A stretch of 64,000 bases of DNA from positions 71,458,126 through 71,522,125 of the forward strand of contig NC_090245.1 in NCBI RefSeq assembly GCF_037325665.1, read 5' to 3'. The position numbers were made by a program, and so were the translations under genes. Source of the stretch: Littorina saxatilis (Eukaryota > Mollusca > Gastropoda > Littorinimorpha > Littorinidae). The notes under the pieces were generated by a model, which had not been told where the DNA came from, ran no database searches, and worked only from the letters and a program-made list of their open reading frames with translations. How positions within the stretch are numbered: position 1 is the first letter of the stretch; the number at the start of each line of letters is the position of its first letter. This document shows positions 56,106 through 64,000 of this stretch, piece after piece.

Positions 56106-56397
56106 GTTAATATTGTTGAACGCGCACTTGGTCGCGCATGTGTGTGTGTGTGTGTTAGTGAGTGTGTGTGTATGTGCGATGGTGTGTGTGAGTGTTTGTG
56201 CGATTTTGTTTGAGATTCATCTCTCTCTCTCTCTCTCTCCCCCTCTCTCTCTCTCTCTCTAAAAAATGTGAATCTTGAATCTCTCCCACAAATCAAACAT
56301 CTGAAAGCATAAGCTCTAAGCATAAACACCCGCCCATCCCTGCCAGTAACTTCGTCACGGGTGACGAATCTACCGTGTGACGAACTTTCTGGTAGCC
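55681..56397. mobile_element. TIR element with perfect 8-bp duplication
   Basis: Left end GGCTACCAGTAAGTTCGTCA and right end its inverse (GTGACGAACTTTCTGGTAGC then C), about 30 bp with few mismatches, flanked by CGAAATCA (55673-55680 and 56398-56405). Sub-terminal GTAACTTCG motifs are repeated. The interior is mostly CT and GT runs (for example 56010-56102). An 8-bp duplication fits hAT, P or Merlin; the GG start leans to Merlin. No transposase. Confidence 0.85.
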
Positions 56398-57484
56398 CGA
56401 AATCATACTGGTTCCCAGGTCTGAGAACCAGTTCTGCTCAGGTTAGTGTTCTACAACCAATCAAATGTCAACATTTACGTAATGTGTGTATTCATGAAAA
56501 CAAGACCCACCAAAACCACTTCAAAAGACTAAACAAGCTTGTTTACTCTGAAACTGAAAGTTACTAAACCAGCTTTGCTATCTTTCAAGTTTAGAGGGTT
56601 GATCCCTCAATTAGCTACGAGAAGAGAGGAGCAAGCGTCGTTTATTCCTCGTTTATTTGTGTACTTATTGCATCAAAAGTAAGCGCAAACTGCGCAATAG
56701 TTGTTTTTGGTACCACTCAAAACAACAGACGATGACTGACTTTCGGATCTGAAGCAGACGCCAAGCCAAGACTGGGCAAGAATAATGTTGGCCTGAAGCG
56801 ACAATTGTAGGCAAACCTTACATGAAACATTCTAAAGATTAATTAGATTTTATCAAAAATTCACTTACATTTCAGGCACCGCATATATACGTCAAAAAGT
56901 GTCCACAGATTATAGCTCGAACGCTGTGTTTCACCAGAGGTTTCACGAGTCGAATTTGAATCAAATGTCTCTTGACAGCGGAAATGCCTCTGCAAAGCCT
57001 ACGCATGCGTACACTGACCAGGAAGTCTTTGAAATCGAAAGTAAAAGTTACCCGACCTAGTTAAGCCTTCTTTGGCTGTTATCACAAAACACTGGCTACG
57101 TGTACTGGATTTTATGCAAACATTTTCTCAAAGGTGATTGACATATTTTATTTGATCATGCTGTATTTGAAGTTTAATTTTAAAAGAACTGATCAATATG
57201 CTATACCACCACACAAAAAAACCCATTCATTATTGGCGGGATATTGACACCAAGTGATACGCTCTGGAACATCTACTTTGTACTCGAACTGTGTATTTGA
57301 TCTCTGTCTTTCCTACACAAATGTGATGAAAGAGATTGGTTCGGCTAGTCACCTGCTGATGATGATTTTTACATTACTTTTGTCACAATTCTTCATGTTG
57401 TTTTAACAATGACGCGCATGTGTGTATATATTTGCATGTGTGTGTGCGAGTGAACACAAACACCTGCATATACATGCATACAAG

Positions 57485-57523
<39 letters not shown>

Positions 57524-58100
57524 AAATTTGTTGACAGTTCAAGCGCGGTAAACATCTTCTCTCTCTCTCTCTCCCTCTCACATGCACAGATATAGACACA
57601 AAAACACTCTTTCAGTTCTAAATACTTCATTTATTTTAGTTCAGTAAATGATTATCACATAGTTGATAACAATGTTCACAGAAAAAAGGCAACAGTTTCA
57701 CATAACCATGAGTAAGGAGACTCGAAAAAGGAATGATTAATAAGTTTATTGTTCTTGCAACATGCAAGGCAAGCACTCCATAGAGCGAATACATGCAAAA
57801 ATGGAAATTGTGTACTTTAACAGATAAAGTCCATTCAGATCAGAAATTTTACACAGTTAAAGTGTGCGCTAGGTAAAGATAATTTTACGCTTTCATCATG
57901 TACTCTTATGGAAAGACATAAATCAGCTGAAATGAAACAAGAGTGAAATTTTTAACCACTACGTTCGGTTGAATCAACATAAAAGTCACAATTTTTGTGT
58001 AGTTGTGTGATCCTGCACACAGTTTATCAATACATCCATCACTTCAATAAAGTAGTGGTTTCAAATCACACTCATTGACTAAAATAGGCAACACATTCTC

Positions 58101-58104
<4 letters not shown>
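56398..58104. other. unique non-coding DNA with GT repeats
   Basis: No gene supported; GT run at about 57486-57518. Frames here are microsatellite-driven. Confidence 0.45.

Positions 58105-58183
<79 letters not shown>
58105..58183. repeat. (CA)n microsatellite
   Basis: About 78 bp of uninterrupted CA. Confidence 0.97.
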
Positions 58184-58186
<3 letters not shown>

Positions 58187-59379
58187 TTAGAAGCTATTAA
58201 TGTCAGCCGGCTGCTTTACCATATAAATAGAAAGTACAATTCGTATACATGTATTTTAAAAAGTAGATAACAATTAAGCAGCAAATATACAAAGAATAAC
58301 CATGGAGAGAGATCCTTGTAAAGGTATATGAATGTAAAGCTGACCAAAATGATTGTTTTACCCCTTGCACCCCTTTAACAACAATTAACCCCCAAAGAGA
58401 GTCAGCGACTACACCGATAAAATAATGATCTTCACCTAATTCTAATGTTAGTCATTTTCATTCAGAGATCAATCTTACTGAGCTGCTTGATAACACTCTA
58501 GGACTTACAGGTTGGTTTTTGAGTTTTAATGTCCCTTCAGCAGATGCTAGCTGCTATTCGAGACCGTAGGACTTACAGGTAAGGAAAACCTACTTAAATA
58601 TGTTATATCGGAGTGGACGGTATTTGTAAAGAGAAGCTTTTCAAGGCAAACATCTTGAATGCAAATACAATCATGTAATGTGTCACACACCGGGTTAATT
58701 CAGAGAAAAACTGAAGGCACTGTGAAGTACACAAAGACAATCAAAATTAACTTTAATCAGTTTACTGCAAGTTGATAACCCTTTCAACACAACTGCATGA
58801 TAATATTGTCTATTTATTGTTCAATTTTCTCTGCAGTGCTTTGCTCTGCTTGTGTATTTCTGTTTCCTTCAAAAATGCTACAGATCAGTCATTTCCAGCA
58901 CTTGTAAGAGCTAAAAGGCCACAAAATTGCAAAAAATTGCAGAAACATTTACTGAAAAACCCACCTGATCTTTTCGTGAATTTGATGACAGCACACAAGA
59001 AAATAACCTTGCAACAATGAGATCAGGAACATGTCATGCCAAGCAAATAGATAAAAAAAAAGATAGAAATATTCACTCTTCAAGAGCACAGTAAATTCAT
59101 ACCCGGTGACTTTACGCAAAAGGCAAAGGACAACTGCACTGCAGTAAGCATAAGGCCAGCTGCTCTAAATAATGAAGTAATTTCCTCCTCGAGTTTCAAA
59201 GCGACCCCAACAAATCGAAAGATCCAAAATAGGCAAGTACCCCAAACTGAACTTTTCAAATCTTCATGATCACAGGCAATATCAGAATTTCATTTTGAAA
59301 GAACTTTTTCTCAGCACTTTCAGCCCTTCACAACAGGTGAATCGAACGGAAAAGTTTCATTCCTATTAAAAAAAAAAAA
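58184..59379. other. unique non-coding DNA
   Basis: No gene supported. An 82-codon frame (58772-59020) has no recognised domain. A segment near 58525-58570 weakly resembles the start of the element at 47940. Confidence 0.4.
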
Positions 59380-60218
59380 AAGTCGCGTAAGGCGAAATTA
59401 CTACATTTAGTCAAGCTGTGGAACTCACAGAATGAAACTGAACGCACTGCATTTTTTCACAATGACCGTAGTCCGCCGCTTGTGCAAAACGGAGTGAAAC
59501 TGACGAGCCTGTTTAGCGCGGTAGTGGTTTCGCTGTGCTGCATAACACGCTTTTCTGTGCCTCTCTTCGTTTTAACTTTCTGAGCGTGTTTTTAATTCAA
59601 ACATATCATATCTATGTTCTTGGAATCAGGAACCGACAAGGAATAAGATGAAATTGTTTTTAAATCGATTTCGGAAATTTAATTCTGATCATAATTTTAT
59701 ATTTTTATTTTTCAAAGCTTGTTTTTAATCCAAATATAACATATTTATATGTTTTTGGAATCAGCAAATAATGACAAATAAGATGAAATTGTTTTTGGAT
59801 CGTTTTATACAAAAATAATTTTAATTACAATTTTCAGATTTTTAATGACCAAAATTAACAATGAATTTTTAAGCCTCTAAGCTGAAATGCAATACCAAAG
59901 TCCGGCCTTTGTCGAAGATTGCTTGGCCAAAATTTCAATTAATTTTATTAAAAAATGAAGGTGTGACAGTGCCGCCTCAACTTTTACAAAAAGCCGGATA
60001 TGATGTCATCAAAGACATTTATCGAAAAAATGAAGAAAACGTCTGGGGATATCATTCCCAGGAACTCTCATGTCAAAATTTCATAAAGATCGGTCCAGTA
60101 GTTTACTCTGAATCGCTCTACACACACACACACACACACACAGACACACATACACCATGACCCTCGTTTCGATTCCCCCTCTATGTTAAAACATTTAGTC
60201 AAAACTTGACTAAATGTA
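59380..60218 (+). mobile_element. 860-bp repeat family, dispersed copy
   Basis: Starts AGTCGCGTAAGGCGAAATTA after an A-run, ends CTTGACTAAATGTA; same subfamily as 28050-28892. The TGACGTCATC block is TGATGTCATC here. Confidence 0.87.
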
Positions 60219-60446
60219 AAAAAAACAGTACTCTCTGAACAGCAGGTTTACTGGTATTTTACTGCATGTATATATAACGACACAACTGTGCTCTTTCTAT
60301 ACAATAATCTTTCTTAAAAAAAAGTCAACAAATATAGGTGCATAGAACATACACATTAATTTTCAACCAAAATGGAATGTTGAAGGTCGGAACAGCAATT
60401 ACACAACTCTCAGCATGATCCAATAGAAAATTAAAAACAAAGGGTA

Positions 60447-61020
60447 CCGTACTTTCCGGGTCATAAGGCGCGGCGACTTTTTTCCTCGAGTTTGACCCCT
60501 GCTCTTGTATAAGGAAGCCCCTAATCGTGTATGAAATACGAAAAAAATCAAAGAGACCGCCTGAGTACCAGTCAAACAACTTGTGATAATGCATGTTTCA
60601 GCTACTAGGTACTACCCTGGCCAAGTTTCCTCTCAAGACATCAAAGAGACCGCCCCATAGGTTAAACTGGTCACTGACCCTGGTGCAGGAAGTGTTTCCT
60701 CTCTCAGATCTATGACAGGGGAACCACCTCTCATTGCAAAAACTGGGTCATTGACCCCTGGGAAGAAGGTCAGTGTCTAAACAAGGCAACCCAGCTATCA
60801 CAATGGACCTGCCTTTGATCTCGCGGCACACACAGAGCACACATATTTCCACTCTGTATTCTTCCTTTGATGTGCGGCTTATTTTCATTCTTCGACCGTT
60901 TGTTACCTTGGTGCGCCCTATCGGCTCCCTGCGCCCAATGGGTGACTGGATTACAATTTTGTTTAAAAAGAAGGGGGTGCGCCTTATGCGCTGTAGCGCC
61001 TTGTAACCCGGAAAATACGG
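60447..61020. mobile_element. CCGGGT/GCGCC TIR element, best-preserved copy
   Basis: TA, then CCGTACTTTCCGGGTCATAA and GGCGC; right GCGCCTTGTAACCCGGAAAA and TACGG, then TA (60445-60446, 61021-61022). TIRs ~27 bp. No open frame. TA duplication suggests a Tc1/mariner-type MITE. Other copies: 6475-7097 and 14938-15175. Confidence 0.85.
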
Positions 61021-61269
61021 TATCTATTATCCAGATCATTAAGGTCACAGACAGAGCAAGCAGTTTCTTCTGCACTCCTGTTCACAGCTGTTCATCAGAT
61101 CCACACAGCAATAGATGATATGCAATATCAAGTTCTGCATAGAATGACAAATTTTTCCCACAGAAGAAATCAATTTTTTTTTAAATCTACACACCAGCTC
61201 AATAAGATAAGTCCTCCTGTTGAAAGGTATTTCTGAAAGGTTCAGAGAGACTAGCAATGTCATTTTATT

Positions 61270-61567
61270 TTCATTCTTGTAACTTTAGTGACCCATCGCT
61301 GGGAAATTCGGGTCACTTCCTCCAAGTGGAAAGCTAGCAGCAACAGAGTCGCGCTACCCTGGGGTGTGCATGTTTAGGAGTAATCAGCCTCCCACATTTA
61401 TGGCAGAATGACAAGAGATCTTTTACATGCCACGGTGATGGGACATGGATACTGCATCTGAATCTGCATATAAAGTTGACCCGTGTCTGTCCCATCACAG
61501 AAACGAACCCCTGAACCGCGGATCACAAGTCCAGTGCTCTACTAACTGAGCTACCAGGGCCCCCCAT
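61270..61567 (-). mobile_element. tRNA-Thr-like SINE
   Basis: On the - strand the head GGCCCTGGTAGCTCAGTTAG, anticodon loop CTTGTGA (TGT) and GGTTCAGGGGTTCG, then a body containing CCATGTCCCATCACCGTGG and GTGACCCGAATTTCC. The tail is A-rich. No clear duplication. A different body from the SINE at 22282. Confidence 0.75.
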
Positions 61568-61871
61568 AACCATTTGAAAAAATGTGTGTATGTAGCTAAA
61601 TGAGGATACATGATCTCTGGTTGTGCCTTCAATGCTGCAGCGGAGAAGAATGTTCAGCACCAGTTTCTAATGGTGATACGAAGGTGTTGCATAAATCAGT
61701 GAACTCTATCAGTATCACTGGTCTGCAGTGAAAAGAGGGACTTTAAAACATGTTGTTCTCCTATGACTGAATTTGAGACAGGACAAATATCACAAGAAAC
61801 ATCAACATTCAACAAGAGAGATGAAGGAGAACCTAGCGTAAAGCCATACATTTGGATTACCAATGCAACAA

Positions 61872-61909
<38 letters not shown>

Positions 61910-62396
61910 GTTATTGTACATATATAACAAGTGTATCATAGAGCTCAAATTATGTACTTATTCCCCTGAATTAAATTACAAAATCATTTTTTCAATACAG
62001 TGAAAATTAAATTAAAGAAATGTATACTGCACACTCTCATGTGTGCACACATATATAAGTATGTAAACATCTACCAAACATTATTTTATGTCAGATAAAT
62101 GCTTCTCCCTTCATTGATGATAGTGTGGTAAAATCAATATACACGGTCTCGTTTTTGCATTTCATTTAATGCATATATGCAATCTCTTTGCTTAAATAGT
62201 AAAAGAAAACCCAAGAGAAAGGAAACTCATACATAAAACAAAACAGAATAATAAAAATACTAACAAAGCACTGTGGCACACATAGTGACAAACAGATCAT
62301 AAATCCTTGCAAAAGCTACAGGATAAACTTTCAATGTGTAAAAGAAATTTGTATGGCAAACCACTATAAGCGGTCAAATGAAACAAAGAGTCTGTA
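61568..62396. other. unique non-coding DNA with (AT)n
   Basis: Nothing but an AT run at 61873-61908. Confidence 0.5.
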
Positions 62397-63762
62397 CAGC
62401 AGTCCCTCTCATGAACGGACACCCTTGGGCCATAGCAAAACTGTCCGTACATTGCAGGTGTCCGGTCACGGGAGGGGTGACCACACCACCCCCTCCCCCA
62501 TACACTCACACAGAGACACACAAACAACAGGATTGAGTCTTTGCTAATCACTTCTTGTGGCTACTAAACAATAACAATAAACTCCTAATACTTCTTTAAA
62601 CGTTCTGTAAAAATGATTTGTATGAAAAGTGTTGAAAACAAGAGATAAAATAAACCCTCAAGGCAGTGAACACACTCACCATGCACTGACATACGAAAGC
62701 AGCCACACAAAAACAGCACAGAGGAGCGTGTGCAGATGCTTTGCAAGAATAAGCTTGAAAACCAGTTTGAATAAATAGCAGCAGATAGAGCTGCATGTCA
62801 TAATCATGTAATTTATTTTCTTCTTGTCTGGCTTTATTGACTGCATGCCGATCATGTGGCATGGCAGTGACTTTTCACTCTTCAGTCAGAAATACACAGT
62901 ACATAACACAGCTCCCACTCTCCCTCACTAATGCCTACCCCAAGCCTCGACAACTGAGGGTTGGAAATTGTGTGGAAGAGTACACCTCTCTATTTCTCTC
63001 CAATGCTCTTCCTGCTGACATGCAGTGACACCGGACACGCCACAGAGTTTAGCCAGCTACCCCTCCACCCCCCCCTCCCTCTCTCTTACTCCCTCCAGCC
63101 ATGTACTGTTTGGGGCTGTGGCCAGAGAGGCCAGCTGCACTGTTCACTCAGAGCAAAACCAGTTGACTGTGTCGTAACTTTTGACAAAGCAAGACAACTG
63201 AAGGGTTCACAGATTAGGCAACCGACTCACTGGTCAAGGCTGAGGGGAAACAAGAGTATCTTGTCAATGAAAGAGGTTACACACAGACACACGATGCTGA
63301 GAACTGTGGCCGGTTTTTCGCTCTCTTTCGCTCAGGACCTTCATCGACTGTGGTTTCTGTTATTTACGTCCAAGAGACAAGAATAAAGAGCACAGTGCAG
63401 TTTCATGTTGGCATCTTCGCATGTACTCCATTCCTGACCAAAACTACCCCCCCTCCTGATGGGTACACGTGCACTCAAGTTACCAGTGACTGCCATCACG
63501 CCATTGCCGCTGTGATCTTTGCACCAAGAGCAGGACTGCTCTGTTATCGATTTTGTTGTGGTGAAAATTTGACGATGGTCTGTCCGTACATTGGAGGTAT
63601 GACCTGCTGTTGGGACCGAAAATGAGTGTCTGCGTCCACGTTTTGCAGGTGTCCGTTTAAGGGGGGGCAAATATAGAAGGAAAACACTCCGTGCCGAGCA
63701 AATGTGTCCGTACATGTCAGGTGTCCGCTCACGCCGGGGGCCGTACATTGCAGGGACTGCTG
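62397..63762. mobile_element. pogo-like element with CAGCAGTCCCT ends
   Basis: Left CAGCAGTCCCTCTCATGAAC, right GCAGGGACTGCTG, flanked by TA (62395-62396, 63763-63764). Sub-terminal GTGTCCG and GTCCGTACATTG motifs recur at both ends. The interior 62620-63360 is shared, inverted, with 49560-50395. No transposase frame; frames of 60-140 codons lack domains. Confidence 0.8.
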
Positions 63763-64000
63763 TACATGGAAACATATTGAAAGTACGCAGTTTACAAGTA
63801 AAACGTTACATGTAGTTGAACCAGTGGCTTACTGGGCAAAAAAGAGTGATATTACATAATACCCTTTCTTCAGATCTTCTTTGCACTGACTTGAAACTTC
63901 CAAGACACAATTATCACACATCCTTTTGAAGGGCTGACTGCCTTCAAGACTGTGATACATGAATAACAGCAAATACATTTCCCTTGGAGACAATTATTGG
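63763..64000. other. unique non-coding DNA
   Basis: Nothing recognised to the window edge. Confidence 0.4.

Noticed and set aside
61490-61567. tRNA gene on the - strand
   Set aside because: Same reasoning: tRNA-like head joined to a SINE body.
1-64000. Bacterial-style operons, defence islands, prophage
   Set aside because: Introns, SINEs, LINE fragments and microsatellites mark this as animal nuclear DNA.

Overview
This is a gene-poor, repeat-rich animal (metazoan) window with two spliced protein-coding genes in convergent orientation. The genes, the tRNA-headed SINEs, the dense dinucleotide repeats and a roughly 860-bp repeat that I associate with periwinkle genomes suggest a gastropod mollusc, probably a littorinid. 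That placement is an inference from memory of repeat families, not from a search.

Layout. 1-3977: AT-rich non-coding DNA with a full-length SINE (2265-2790) and a 5'-truncated SINE (352-439). 3978-7739 (+): a RING-less TRIM-type protein of 788 aa in three exons, with two B-boxes, a coiled coil and a C-terminal propeller-like region; a partial copy of its last exon lies in the 3' UTR and a polyadenylation signal is at 8230. 8236-11398: intergenic DNA with two long foldback elements, a candidate promoter-like patch near 9200-9340 and a tRNA-Arg-headed SINE. 11399-23967 (-): a seven-exon gene of 939 aa that I identify as the LAS2/C18orf54 (lung adenoma susceptibility protein 2) orthologue; all exon phases agree, and the last exons carry two short motifs that match my recollection of the human protein. 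Each of its six introns carries at least one recognisable repeat.

23968-51690: no convincing gene. This stretch holds degenerate tandem arrays (24640-25290, 35020-35480), a homogeneous 107-bp minisatellite (44254-44786), three tandem copies plus a fourth partial copy of the 860-bp element (40155-43574), tail-only SINE insertions with target-site duplications, and long pyrimidine or purine microsatellites. 51695-55205 (-): a decayed Jockey/CR1-like LINE interrupted by an A/T-rich terminal-inverted-repeat element, which is itself interrupted at a TTAA by a piggyBac-like composite. An uninterrupted relative of the middle element at 29661-29915 supplies the empty site. 55220-64000: further terminal-inverted-repeat elements (one with a perfect 8-bp duplication, 55681-56397), another 860-bp copy, a TA-flanked element (60447-61020), a SINE and a pogo-like element (62397-63762).

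The two genes show no evident functional link. The most notable features are the nested transposons with an empty-site comparison, the 860-bp family seen as dispersed, tandem and ancient copies, and a recently duplicated element packed with nuclear-receptor-type AAGGTCA motifs. I saw no CRISPR array, no rRNA, no convincing free-standing tRNA gene, and no LTR or Polinton-like element.
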